Assembly: GCA_902591025.1 (NCBI GenBank)
Contig: CACIZB010000005.1
Span: forward strand, 1-64,000
Direction of reading: 5' to 3'
Length of the DNA stretch: 64,000 bases
Source: an uncultured Pelagibacteraceae bacterium
Lineage (GTDB): Bacteria; Pseudomonadota; Alphaproteobacteria; Pelagibacterales; Pelagibacteraceae
In this document: positions 40,723 through 49,015 of the stretch, piece by piece
Position numbering within the stretch: position 1 is the first letter of the stretch
Layout: each line of letters begins with the position of its first letter
Made by a program: the position numbers and the translations under genes
Notes under the pieces: model-generated
The model's input: the letters and a program-made list of their open reading frames with translations, nothing else
Databases searched by the model: none
Told to the model about the DNA's origin: nothing

Positions 40723-41662
40723 ATTTAGCTTTTTGGATCACAGATTGATTTGCTTTTGGATATTGTTTTTCTACTCCGTCTATCATTTTACAACCTTGAT
40801 CTTTTTCCCCAATTTGAACCATTGAAATTCCAAGCTTTAATAAATTAATTGGAGCTTTTTCACCTCTCGGATATTTTTGGTAGCCCTCCAAATATGCTGA
40901 GGCAGCATCAGTATAAAGCTGTCTTATTCTAAAAGTTTCTGCATACCAATACTGTGCGTTTCCAGCTAAATCATGTTCAGGATTTGTAACGACAAATTCT
41001 CTAAATGCTCTTTCAGCTGTTGAATAATCACCAACTTTTAAAAAACTAGTTGCGAATTTATATTGATTATCTGGTGATTCATTCGGTAGAATTTTTTCTT
41101 CTGCTTGAAAAGTTTCTGTTACAATTGATGCAGTCGTGTCTATGGATTGAGTTCTTTGTGACATCTCAGTGGTAGATGTGTCTTTATAGGACACTGAACC
41201 TAAATCTTGAGGTTGAGAACTTCCGGGTAAAGATTGATTCGAGTCTGTGTCTAATTTTTTTGATACTTTTTGTCTTTCCCCATCTAAAGGTAAACCTTTT
41301 TCTAAATCTTGAAATCTAATTTGATTATCAGCTTGAACCTTTGACAATCTATTAGACAATTTATCAAGTTTAAAGTTTATTTCCTCAAATTTATTAGTTA
41401 ATGATTGAAATTGATTTTCAATTTCAGAAAGTTTTAATAAATGCCTTGTTAATACATCTTCTGAATTACTATTTTCAAAACTAGAAACATTAGTTACGCT
41501 AGAATTTAATTCTCTATTTTCAGAATAAACTGCTTTTTCTAAAGTTTTAATATCTTTTTGAATTTTTTCCAATATTTCGTTTATATAGTGACTGTCTGCA
41601 TTTGCAAAACCACTAACAAATAAACTCATTATCAAAAAAAATTTTACTAATAAAAATCTCAT
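40682..41662 (-). CDS. cpoB: Tol-Pal system protein CpoB (YbgF)
   Basis: Periplasmic 326-aa protein that links the Tol-Pal machine to peptidoglycan synthesis at division. A signal peptide covers about residues 1-22 (hydrophobic core, cleavage after FANA). A heptad-rich coiled coil spans roughly 25-120. The C-terminal TPR region begins near residue 200 with QYKFATSFLKVGDYSTAERAF and continues with the LAGNAQYWYAETFR repeat. The middle is Ser/Thr/Gln rich. It follows pal after an intrinsic terminator, so its expression may be separate. Confidence 0.92.
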   Translation of the reverse strand: MRFLLVKFFLIMSLFVSGFANADSHYINEILEKIQKDIKTLEKAVYSENRELNSSVTNVSSFENSNSEDVLTRHLLKLSEIENQFQSLTNKFEEINFKLDKLSNRLSKVQADNQIRFQDLEKGLPLDGERQKVSKKLDTDSNQSLPGSSQPQDLGSVSYKDTSTTEMSQRTQSIDTTASIVTETFQAEEKILPNESPDNQYKFATSFLKVGDYSTAERAFREFVVTNPEHDLAGNAQYWYAETFRIRQLYTDAASAYLEGYQKYPRGEKAPINLLKLGISMVQIGEKDQGCKMIDGVEKQYPKANQSVIQKAKYESQKFECKKQNS

Positions 41663-41701
41663 AAAATAGATTATTCATCAGGTTATGATTAAAATAATGG
41701 C

Positions 41702-41739
41702 AAAAAAAAGACCCTTAATTAATTAATAATTAAGGGTCT
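41702..41739 (-). terminator. Intrinsic terminator after pal
   Basis: Two perfectly complementary 13-base arms (AGACCCTTAATTA and its complement; 41709-41721 and 41727-41739) enclose a 5-base loop. On the leftward transcript an 8-base U run follows (plus-strand A run 41702-41709). It lies 11 bases after the pal stop and separates pal from cpoB. Confidence 0.9.
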
Positions 41740-41750
41740 AAAAGATTTTT

Positions 41751-42230
41751 TTAGTTTGCTTTTACAGAAACTGATCGTCTATTTTTTGACCAAGCTAGAG
41801 GATTTGAACCTGAGTCAACAGGTCTTTCTTTACCATAACTTAACACTGAAATTCTGTTTGATGAAATTCCATAAGTCATTAGGTAATCTTTTGCAGCATT
41901 AGCTCTTCTTTCACCTAATGCCAAATTATATTCTCTTGTTCCTCTTTCATCTGCATGACCTTCTAAGACAATATTTATCTTAGAATTTTTTCTTAACCAT
42001 GCGGCTTGTTTTCTTAAAGTTTCTCTTGAAGCAGTTGTTAAAACTGACTCATTAGTTGCAAAGAAAACTCTATCAGGTACTCCTGATGCTAAATATTCAA
42101 CTGTATCTTTTCCAGTATAAACATCACCTTGCATTTGCCCTGTTGTTTTCTTTGAAGTAGCACAAGCTGACAACATAATACATGCAACAGTAACTAAAAA
42201 TACATTTTTTAGAATTTTGTTTAATTTCAT
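41751..42230 (-). CDS. pal: Peptidoglycan-associated lipoprotein Pal
   Basis: Outer-membrane lipoprotein of 159 aa that binds peptidoglycan and TolB. The ATG at 42230 gives a proper lipoprotein signal: basic start, hydrophobic core and lipobox LSAC (residues 20-23). An AAGGAG ribosome site stands just upstream, which decides this start over an ATG 60 bases earlier. The OmpA-like domain has the signature LEGHADERGTREYNLALGERRA, here in two parts, with the diaminopimelate-binding Asp and Arg. The end SVSVKAN is typical. Confidence 0.96.
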   Translation of the reverse strand: MKLNKILKNVFLVTVACIMLSACATSKKTTGQMQGDVYTGKDTVEYLASGVPDRVFFATNESVLTTASRETLRKQAAWLRKNSKINIVLEGHADERGTREYNLALGERRANAAKDYLMTYGISSNRISVLSYGKERPVDSGSNPLAWSKNRRSVSVKAN

Positions 42231-42274
42231 TATTGCTCCTTGATCAAATTGCTTATTCTTGAGTTTTTCACAAC

Positions 42275-42303
42275 TAAATAGATGTTTCAAGTTAAAAAAT
42301 CAA
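42275..42303 (-). promoter_or_regulatory. Predicted promoter of pal
   Basis: Minus-strand -35 TTGATT (42298-42303) and -10 TATTTA (42275-42280) are separated by 17 bases, giving a leader of about 40 bases. It overlaps the gap after tolB, so pal could be transcribed alone and end at the terminator at 41702-41739. Confidence 0.5.
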
Positions 42304-42314
42304 GATAATATTAC

Positions 42315-43655
42315 TTAATTACTTAATAAAGATGACCATGATGGGTCTGAGGCATCAGTAGGGGTTTTTACTAACCTTTCGTTATAGCCTGTTAAATCTA
42401 TTGACCATAATTTAGCTGAAAATCCTTCACCTTTACTATCGGTTTTTGTCTCTCTATAGAAAATCAAAACTCTTCCATTAGGTGACCAAGACGGTGCTTC
42501 TTGATAAAAATTTTCTGTTAATAATCTTTCTCCACTTCCATCTGTTCTCATCACCCCAATATAAAATTTACCTTTATGTAATTTCGTGAAAGCAATTAAA
42601 TCACCTCTTGGAGACCAGACAGGAGTTCCATAAAGACCTTTTCCAAAGGAAATTCTTTTAACATTTTTTCCATCACTACGCATAACATATATTTGTTGAT
42701 ATCCACTTCTGTCAGAATTAAAAGCAATATATTTTCCATCGGGAGAAAAAGAGGGTGAAGTATCAATAGAAGGATGATTGGTGATTTTTTCTACAATCCT
42801 ATTTTCTAGATCCATTGTATAAATATCTGAATTACCATCTTTTGCAAAACTCATAATTATTTTTTTTCCATCAGGAGAAAACCTAGGAGCAAATGTCATT
42901 CCAGGAAAATCTCCAACTACTTCTTGCATACCAGTTTCTACATCTAAAAGATAAACCCTTGGTAAATTTTTAAAGTAAGATAAGTAGGTAACCATTTGAC
43001 TTGTAGGATTAAATCTGGGAGTTAGAACAAGTTCATTACCTAAAGTCAAAAATTTGTTATTCGCTCCATCCTGATCCATTATCGCTAACTTTTTAATTCT
43101 CCTAGTTTTCGGACCTTCCTCAGAAACATAAATTATTCTTGTATCAAAATACCCTTTCTCTCCAGTTAATCTCTCATAAACCTTGTCTGTTATTATGTGA
43201 CCAACTCTTCTCCAGTTATTTGGAACTGTTGTGAAAGCTAAAGCCATCATTTCTTTTCCAGCAAGGACATCCCACAATCTAAACTCTACTCTTAATTTTT
43301 CTTCAAAAATATTAACTTTACCAGTAATCAAAGCTTGTGCCTTAATCAAATTCCAATCCTCAAATCTAGGTTTTAAATTAGCAATATCTGGTTTTTGGAG
43401 GAAAGCATCTTTGTTAAGAGGATTAAAAAGTCCAGAAGCTTTTAAATTCTTTTCAACAACTAATGAAATTTCTGCACCTATATTTTTTTTTTTTAAAATT
43501 TTTTCAAAACTTTGTCTTGAGGTTTCATCAATAGATAATGGTGATACAGCTATAGGGAGTGGGTTCAAATTTCCTCTAGTAATATCAACCTCAATCAAAG
43601 CAAATACCTTAAGAGGTAGCATAAAAAAATAAAAAATTAATAATATTCTTAACAT
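42315..43655 (-). CDS. tolB: Tol-Pal system beta-propeller protein TolB
   Basis: Periplasmic 446-aa protein that connects the inner-membrane TolQRA complex to Pal. A signal peptide covers about residues 1-19 ([13 protein letters not shown]). The N-terminal domain is followed by a propeller made of repeats with SPDGK or SPNG and PSWSP/PSFSP cores, visible from about residue 215 to the end ([53 protein letters not shown]). Length is normal. 9 bases follow tolA. Confidence 0.96.
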   Translation of the reverse strand: MLRILLIFYFFMLPLKVFALIEVDITRGNLNPLPIAVSPLSIDETSRQSFEKILKKKNIGAEISLVVEKNLKASGLFNPLNKDAFLQKPDIANLKPRFEDWNLIKAQALITGKVNIFEEKLRVEFRLWDVLAGKEMMALAFTTVPNNWRRVGHIITDKVYERLTGEKGYFDTRIIYVSEEGPKTRRIKKLAIMDQDGANNKFLTLGNELVLTPRFNPTSQMVTYLSYFKNLPRVYLLDVETGMQEVVGDFPGMTFAPRFSPDGKKIIMSFAKDGNSDIYTMDLENRIVEKITNHPSIDTSPSFSPDGKYIAFNSDRSGYQQIYVMRSDGKNVKRISFGKGLYGTPVWSPRGDLIAFTKLHKGKFYIGVMRTDGSGERLLTENFYQEAPSWSPNGRVLIFYRETKTDSKGEGFSAKLWSIDLTGYNERLVKTPTDASDPSWSSLLSN

Positions 43656-43664
43656 TAAAATATA

Positions 43665-44474
43665 TTATCCTTCTAGCATCTCTCTTGCATCAAAATTAAG
43701 CTGTAATTCTTTCCACCTCTCATAACCAGTGCTAGGTACTCTTAAAGGCTGGCACAATTTTATAGCTCTTAATGCACTTTCTGCCAAAACTTTGTAAAAA
43801 CCCTGTCCAGGTTTATTCATTCTAGCATGATCTAATATTTCTGATTGTACTACAGTGCCATCCGGATTTAATTGTAACTTTATTCTTACTAACAAATTTT
43901 CATTGTACGGTAAGCCCAATGGTATACTCCAACATCCAAATATTTGAGCTTTAAGAGCATCTTCCTCACTCAAAGACAAACCAGATAGATCAACATTTTT
44001 TTGTTGATCTTGGGTAATTTTATCGGTTGTTTTTGTTGTTTCTGCTTTCTCCACCTTTGATTTATCTATTAATGCTGCAATATTATTTGGATCAAATAAC
44101 TCTTTCTTCTCAAATTCTGAAACTTGTTTTACTTCATTGTCTATTTTTTCAGGATTTTGTTTATCTTCTTTAATCTTTTCAACTTTTTTAGTTATATCCT
44201 CTGGCATCGGAACCGCATCTGGTTTTATTTTTTTAACTTTTTTTGGCGGTGCCTGTTCTGATACTAGTTTTTTCTCTTTTTCTTTTATCTTCTCTATTAT
44301 TTTTTTTGCCTTTGGTGCAAAAGGTATGTTTGTTTTATCTGTGATCTGTATAAGCTCTATTGAAACCATTGGTGGAAGATCTATTGGTTTTTTTGCTAAA
44401 AAAGGAAGGCTCATTGCTGTAAATAAAATAAAAAAAATATGAAGACTTGTGGAAATAAGCAGACTTCTATTCAC
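43665..44474 (-). CDS. tolA: Tol-Pal system protein TolA
   Basis: Inner-membrane anchored protein of 269 aa, reaching across the periplasm. One N-terminal helix lies at about residues 4-25. A long Lys/Glu/Pro-rich helical region follows (about 60-165), then a C-terminal TolA/TonB-like domain from about 175 that includes KAQIFGCWSIPLG and SALRAIKLCQPLRVP. The gene stands between tolR and tolB in the standard order. It is shorter than E. coli TolA (421 aa) mainly in the helical linker. Confidence 0.92.
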   Translation of the reverse strand: MNRSLLISTSLHIFFILFTAMSLPFLAKKPIDLPPMVSIELIQITDKTNIPFAPKAKKIIEKIKEKEKKLVSEQAPPKKVKKIKPDAVPMPEDITKKVEKIKEDKQNPEKIDNEVKQVSEFEKKELFDPNNIAALIDKSKVEKAETTKTTDKITQDQQKNVDLSGLSLSEEDALKAQIFGCWSIPLGLPYNENLLVRIKLQLNPDGTVVQSEILDHARMNKPGQGFYKVLAESALRAIKLCQPLRVPSTGYERWKELQLNFDAREMLEG

Positions 44475-44480
44475 TTATAT

Positions 44481-44897
44481 TTACCTTTCTTTATAAGGTT
44501 CTGATATTAGTGCAACTTTTGTAAAACCAGATCCTGATAGTAAGCCCATTATTTCAAGTACTCTACCGTAATTAATTGTTTTATCCCCTCTGACATAAAT
44601 TCTTGTGTCTGTTCTATTTTTGGAAACCGCCAAAACTTTTGCAATAATTTTCTCATATTCGACTTTTGACTCTTGTATAAAAATCTCACCTTTTGAGTTA
44701 ATCGTTAGTGTAAGAGGTTCTGCCTCCTCAGGGAGAGAATCAGCAGAACTCTCAGGTAAATCTACTTGTACTCCTACAGTCAATAAAGGTGCCGTTACCA
44801 TGAAAATAATTAAAAGGACTAACATTACATCAACAAATGGTGTAACATTTATTTCACTCATTGGTTCTTTTGATGAACGATTAAGTTTAAAAGCCAT
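44481..44897 (-). CDS. tolR: Tol-Pal system protein TolR
   Basis: ExbD-family inner-membrane protein of 138 aa, part of the proton-driven motor with TolQ. One transmembrane helix at about residues 19-39 carries the essential Asp in TPFVDVMLVLLIIFMV. The periplasmic domain follows, ending in LLSGSGFTKVALISEP. The short N terminus with SKEPMSEINVTPFVD is highly conserved. It starts one base after tolQ ends. Confidence 0.96.
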   Translation of the reverse strand: MAFKLNRSSKEPMSEINVTPFVDVMLVLLIIFMVTAPLLTVGVQVDLPESSADSLPEEAEPLTLTINSKGEIFIQESKVEYEKIIAKVLAVSKNRTDTRIYVRGDKTINYGRVLEIMGLLSGSGFTKVALISEPYKER

Positions 44898-44898
44898 T

Positions 44899-45573
44899 TT
44901 AAATTATTGTCAGAAATCTTTTTGAAAAGTTTTCTAATCTTTTTGAATATAAAATTGAATCATTATTAAATTTATTATAGGCAATAACAGCAGGTATTGC
45001 AGCTAATAGTCCTAAAGCTGTTGCAAATAAAGCCTCTGCTATACCTGGTGCTACAATCGCTAAACTTGTATTTCTTGAAATCGCTATTGATTGAAAAGAA
45101 TTCATTATTCCCCAAACAGTTCCGAATAAACCAATAAAAGGTGCTGTTGATCCAACAGTTGCTAGAAAAGTATAACCTTTGCTAATTTTTGACATTTGCT
45201 TTTCTATTCCTGTCTCTAACATAGTTGTCATTTTTTTGTGTAAGTCACTTTTTGATCTTCTTTTTAATAAATTTTGCATTGCTTCTTTAAAAACTAATGC
45301 CATTGGATCTTCTGTACCAGCTGGAAGATTGTTATAAAAAGACTCTGCTGATTTAGAATTCCAAAATTTTGTCTCAAATTCTTCTGTGGTTTGGTTTATT
45401 TTTTTGAATAATCTAAATTTTTCAATTATCACAGCCCAAGAGTAAACTGAACAAGCAATTAATATGACTATTACGGATTTAACAATAATATCTGCTCTAA
45501 TAAACAAACTTAAAAGAGAGAAATCAGTATTCGATGCCAAGCCTACTGCTTGAGATGATATATCAGCTTCCAT
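44899..45573 (-). CDS. tolQ: Tol-Pal system protein TolQ
   Basis: MotA/ExbB-family proton channel of 224 aa. Helix 1 is at about residues 27-48. The conserved second and third helices hold GYTFLATVGSTAPFIGLFGTVWGIM and SLAIVAPGIAEALFATALGLLAAIPAV, each in adjacent parts, with the Thr and Glu residues used for proton passage. A 51-base gap separates it from the upstream ruvC-like gene. It heads the tolQRAB row, with pal and cpoB after it. Confidence 0.96.
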   Translation of the reverse strand: MEADISSQAVGLASNTDFSLLSLFIRADIIVKSVIVILIACSVYSWAVIIEKFRLFKKINQTTEEFETKFWNSKSAESFYNNLPAGTEDPMALVFKEAMQNLLKRRSKSDLHKKMTTMLETGIEKQMSKISKGYTFLATVGSTAPFIGLFGTVWGIMNSFQSIAISRNTSLAIVAPGIAEALFATALGLLAAIPAVIAYNKFNNDSILYSKRLENFSKRFLTII

Positions 45574-45624
45574 AATGCCTTCTCACACTTAATTGTGTCA
45601 TGAATTTGACTACATATTTTTGAT

Positions 45625-46119
45625 TTAGCTGTCTATTTTATAAGTTTCATTATAAAAACTGGCGATTAAAATAGCATCTGCTTTATTAGCATCCTTTTTT
45701 TTTGATAATTCTTGAGAAAAATATGGGAATATTTCAATTGCTTTTGTCCTACTTGCATCCTTCTCAGAATTAATCAAATTAAAGTATTTTTTCCATTTTG
45801 CTGGTCTCACAAAATACATAGGTAATTTCATTGCTGAACAAATTCCTTTCAGAATTCCAAAAGATTGACCAAAATTAAACATACTGGTTACTCCTTGTCC
45901 CGGCATCGCTGAAACTTGCTCAATAACTACTCTCACTTCTTGATTTTGAATTTTATTAATTACTCTATTAATTTCATTATATATTTGAGAGCCATTTATT
46001 TGTTTCTTATTTTTTTTTCCTTCAGCCATAGTTGGCATCTCAAGAACCTCTAGAATTTTACCATCCAAAAAAAAACAAATTGAGCCGGAAATACCAGGGT
46101 CTATTCCAATTATCAACAT
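45625..46119 (-). CDS. RuvC-like Holliday-junction nuclease (phage/A22-like branch), at the ruv locus
   Basis: RNase H-fold endonuclease of 164 aa, expected to cut Holliday junctions or similar branched DNA. The first strand is LIIGIDPGISG with D7. Further acidic residues are E67 in VVIEQVSAMPG and D143/D148 in KKDANKADAILIA, matching the four-acid RuvC centre. The stretch TSMFNFGQSFGILKG is seen in phage and plasmid RuvC-like resolvases rather than canonical RuvC. Position is the classic yebC-ruvC-(ruvAB)-tolQ slot, but ruvA and ruvB are absent between it and tolQ. It may therefore work without the RuvAB motor, or RuvAB lies elsewhere. Enzyme activity is inferred. Confidence 0.82.
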   Translation of the reverse strand: MLIIGIDPGISGSICFFLDGKILEVLEMPTMAEGKKNKKQINGSQIYNEINRVINKIQNQEVRVVIEQVSAMPGQGVTSMFNFGQSFGILKGICSAMKLPMYFVRPAKWKKYFNLINSEKDASRTKAIEIFPYFSQELSKKKDANKADAILIASFYNETYKIDS

Positions 46120-46122
46120 AGT

Positions 46123-46845
46123 TTATTCAACCAATTGTGCATTTGTGTAAATATTTTGCACATCATCATCATCTTCTAACGTATTAAACAAATTCACCAA
46201 ATCCTCATTTCTTTCTTTAGAAACTTTAACATAATTGAGTGGTATCCATTCAATTTCAGTTGAAATAAAGTTTTTTATTTCTTTCTCAAGATCTTTTTTA
46301 ACATCATAAATTATATCAATTGGACAATGTATTTCATGAAAATTAACATTCGTTTTACACTCATCTGCACCTGCTTCAATGGCTAATTCAAAAATACGCT
46401 CATCAGTTATCTCTTTTTTATCAATTTTAATAACTCCTAGTTGTTTAAAATTATGAGAGGCAGAACCCTGGGTTCCAAGACTGCCGCCAGCTTTTTGAAA
46501 AATAGTTCTTACATTAGAGGCCGTTCTATTTTTGTTGTCTGTTAGAGCTTCTACAATAACAGCTATCTTATTAGGTCCAAAACCCTCATATCTTAGACTT
46601 TCAAAATTTACTTCATCATTACTTGATGATTTATTGATTGCTCTCTCGATATTATCTTTTGGCATGTTTGCTGATCGTGCAGCTTGAATAGCTGACCTCA
46701 ATCTTGGATTCATATCTGGATTTTTATCTCCAAGCTTTGCAGCAACAGTAATTTCTTTTGATAATTTTGAAAAAATCTTAGATCTTTGTTTATCTGCTTT
46801 TCCTTTCTTGTGTTTGATTCCTGCCCAATGAGAATGTCCTGCCAT
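46123..46845 (-). CDS. yebC: YebC/TACO1-family protein
   Basis: Widely conserved 240-aa cytosolic protein, long described as a transcription regulator and lately linked to translation of proline-rich stretches. It opens with MAGHSHWAGIKHKKGKADKQ, the family hallmark, then has PKDNIERAI, the YEGFGPNKIAVIVEALTDN region in two pieces, and ends IYTNAQL. It lies just upstream of the ruvC-like gene with 3 bases between, the common proteobacterial pairing. Confidence 0.96.
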   Translation of the reverse strand: MAGHSHWAGIKHKKGKADKQRSKIFSKLSKEITVAAKLGDKNPDMNPRLRSAIQAARSANMPKDNIERAINKSSSNDEVNFESLRYEGFGPNKIAVIVEALTDNKNRTASNVRTIFQKAGGSLGTQGSASHNFKQLGVIKIDKKEITDERIFELAIEAGADECKTNVNFHEIHCPIDIIYDVKKDLEKEIKNFISTEIEWIPLNYVKVSKERNEDLVNLFNTLEDDDDVQNIYTNAQLVE

Positions 46846-46854
46846 AAATTAAAT

Positions 46855-47661
46855 TTATTTATTGTTTGTTAATTGACCTCCAAAAATATAACTATTAACC
46901 TTGTAAGCTAAACCAGTCTCTAAATTACACTCTACAATAACGCCGCTCAAACTTGCTTCACCATTTGATGGAAAATGTTTTACAGAGTCTTTTTTCATAA
47001 ATCTATTTAATGAGTTTTCTTTATCCATCCCAATAACAGAATCATAATCACCACACATGCCCGCATCTGTCTGATAAGCAGTTCCATTTTTTAAAATTCT
47101 TGCATCATTAGTTGGAACATGGGTATGGGTCCCAACCACAAGTGTTGCTTTACCATCAAAAAAATGTCCTATTGCATTTTTTTCGCTTGTAATTTCCCCA
47201 TGGAAATCTATGACTAAAATATCGTAATCTTCTTTAAGTTGATACTCATTGATAAATTTTTTTGAAGTTTCAAAAACATCATCACATTTTTTCATAAAAA
47301 CATTTCCCATTAAATTTAAAACTCCAATTTTTACTTTTTCAGCAGTGATATAAATTTCAAAACCTTTACCAGGTGCCGGTTCAAATAAATTCTTCGGACG
47401 AAGTAATCTTTTTTCTTTATCGATGAAATTCATTATCTCTTTTTGATCCCAAACATGATTACCTGTTGTAATGACATCGACTCCAGAGTTAAAGAATTCT
47501 TCACAAATTTCTTTAGTGAGACCTACTCCCTCTTTGGCTGCATTTTCTGCATTTACTATTACAAAATCAATTTTATTTTTTTTCTTTTGCTCAGGGAGAT
47601 TATTAATTATTTTTAAGTAACCCGAATTTCCAACAACGTCTCCTAAAAATAATACTTTCAT
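46855..47661 (-). CDS. YmdB-family metallophosphoesterase
   Basis: Calcineurin-like phosphoesterase of 268 aa, of the group with B. subtilis YmdB, a cyclic-nucleotide phosphodiesterase. The metal sites are visible as FLGDVVG (residues 4-10), NAENAA, TTGNHVWD, DFHGE and the GTHTHVPTNDARIL motif near residue 180, where the last histidines sit. Other alphaproteobacteria carry the gene next to fau or yebC as here. Substrate not certain; cyclic AMP or RNA ends are both reported for the family. Confidence 0.88.
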   Translation of the reverse strand: MKVLFLGDVVGNSGYLKIINNLPEQKKKNKIDFVIVNAENAAKEGVGLTKEICEEFFNSGVDVITTGNHVWDQKEIMNFIDKEKRLLRPKNLFEPAPGKGFEIYITAEKVKIGVLNLMGNVFMKKCDDVFETSKKFINEYQLKEDYDILVIDFHGEITSEKNAIGHFFDGKATLVVGTHTHVPTNDARILKNGTAYQTDAGMCGDYDSVIGMDKENSLNRFMKKDSVKHFPSNGEASLSGVIVECNLETGLAYKVNSYIFGGQLTNNK

Positions 47662-48198
47662 TTATTTTTTATTAGTTAATACAAAATCAAGTTTAATATC
47701 GTGTTTGTTAATTTTAATTTGTTTTATTTTTTGAAAAGAGTAAGAAAATCCAATTGTTATAACATCTTTTTTTTTTCTAATTTTTTTAATATATCTATCA
47801 TAAAATCCACCTCCATAACCTAATCTATTCAAATTTTTATCATAAGCTACTAAAGGGACTAATAAAATATTTGGATATTGAATCTTTGTAGATATCGGCT
47901 CTGGTATTCCATATTTATTTATTGTCAAAGGATCTTTTAATGACCATTGAAAAAAATCCATTTTGGAATTTTTTCTTATTTTAGGTAATGAAATTTTATA
48001 TTTCTTTTTTTCAAATTTTTCTAAGATGTGAATCGAATTAATTTCGTAATTATAAGGATAATATCCACCTACGATTTTTTTTTTAATCTTTCTTTTTTTC
48101 AAAATATTAAGAATTTCTTTGAAACTAATTTTTTGATTTTTAACCTGGTAATTTTTTCTAATCCGTAATATTTTTTTTCTGATTTCAGATTTGTTCAC
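47662..48198 (-). CDS. fau: 5-formyltetrahydrofolate cyclo-ligase
   Basis: ATP-dependent enzyme of 178 aa that turns 5-formyl-THF into methenyl-THF, salvaging one-carbon folate. The N terminus KSEIRKKILRIRKN and the C-terminal signature LVPLVAYDKNLNRLGYGGGFYDRYI, in two parts, are characteristic. It sits 9 bases after zapA. In many proteobacteria 6S RNA lies between zapA and this gene, but there is no room for it here. The protein has an extreme share of lysine and isoleucine. Confidence 0.9.
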   Translation of the reverse strand: MNKSEIRKKILRIRKNYQVKNQKISFKEILNILKKRKIKKKIVGGYYPYNYEINSIHILEKFEKKKYKISLPKIRKNSKMDFFQWSLKDPLTINKYGIPEPISTKIQYPNILLVPLVAYDKNLNRLGYGGGFYDRYIKKIRKKKDVITIGFSYSFQKIKQIKINKHDIKLDFVLTNKK

Positions 48199-48207
48199 GA
48201 GATTAAA

Positions 48208-48651
48208 TTAAGATAAATTTTCTAAATTTGCTTTTTCAACAAAGCTCGAAATTTCATCAGCAGCTTCATCGATTAATTTTTCATAATTTTTTTGATTCAT
48301 TTCAATTTCATTTTTTAGTTTAAAATGATCATTATTTAAGTCTTTAATTTCTTCCTCTTTTTTATCTCTATAGTCATATATCAAAGATTTAAGTTCTTTA
48401 AATTTACTAGATAAATTTTTTAACTCTTCTTTTTTTTGTTCTACCTTTTTTTTAGTTTCATGATACTCATCCATTACTTTTACAGCAGTGATTAACAAGA
48501 GTTTATTTTCTCCAAGATTTCCAAGCTCATTTTTTAAATTATTAAATTTTTGATTAATTTGTATCAGCAATTCCTCTAAATGTTCTTCTTGTCCATCATC
48601 ACATGATAGTAAAAATTCTTTTCCATTAAATTTAATACTTACGTTTGCCAT
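48208..48651 (-). CDS. zapA: Cell division protein ZapA
   Basis: Z-ring associated protein that cross-links FtsZ filaments, 147 aa. The N-terminal globular part has VSIKFNGKEFLLSCDDGQEEHLEELLIQ, in two blocks, matching the ZapA beta-hairpin domain. The rest is a long lysine/glutamate coiled coil, about 40 residues longer than E. coli ZapA (109 aa). The start overlaps the end of the upstream coiled-coil gene by 13 bases. The zapA-fau neighbourhood supports the call. Confidence 0.87.
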   Translation of the reverse strand: MANVSIKFNGKEFLLSCDDGQEEHLEELLIQINQKFNNLKNELGNLGENKLLLITAVKVMDEYHETKKKVEQKKEELKNLSSKFKELKSLIYDYRDKKEEEIKDLNNDHFKLKNEIEMNQKNYEKLIDEAADEISSFVEKANLENLS

Positions 48652-48962
48652 TTATCTATCTCATTTAATAAACTATCCGTTTCTTGATTTAATTCATCAA
48701 TTTTCTCTGAAAATTCTAATTGTTTTCTCTGTTCTATCTTTTCTTTATTTTGTATCTCCTCTAATTTTTTACTTAGACTTTTATAATCATCCTCCAATGA
48801 ATTACATTTTGCCTCTAATTCTTGTTTTTCAATTTTTAATTGATTTTTCTGATTGTTTAAATTTTCTAAGTTTTTTTTTATATCCGGATTTTTCAAGTTA
48901 ATATTTTTTAATTTAGTCAGTGCAGAATACAATTTTTTTTCTTTTTCGTTTATAGAATTCAT
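48639..48962 (-). CDS. Coiled-coil protein upstream of zapA (DUF4164-like)
   Basis: 107-aa protein that is almost entirely heptad-repeat coiled coil (leucine/glutamate/lysine/asparagine), with no membrane helix or signal. Alphaproteobacteria often carry a small DUF4164 coiled-coil gene just before zapA, and this one fits in position, size and 13-base overlap, suggesting a division-linked role like ZapB. The family call rests on context, since coiled coils resemble one another. Divergent from tkt over 53 bases. Confidence 0.6.
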   Translation of the reverse strand: MNSINEKEKKLYSALTKLKNINLKNPDIKKNLENLNNQKNQLKIEKQELEAKCNSLEDDYKSLSKKLEEIQNKEKIEQRKQLEFSEKIDELNQETDSLLNEIDKWQT

Positions 48963-49015
48963 ATATATATAAATATATTATTAAATAGAATCTTCTAAGT
49001 CTAGACAGGATAATT

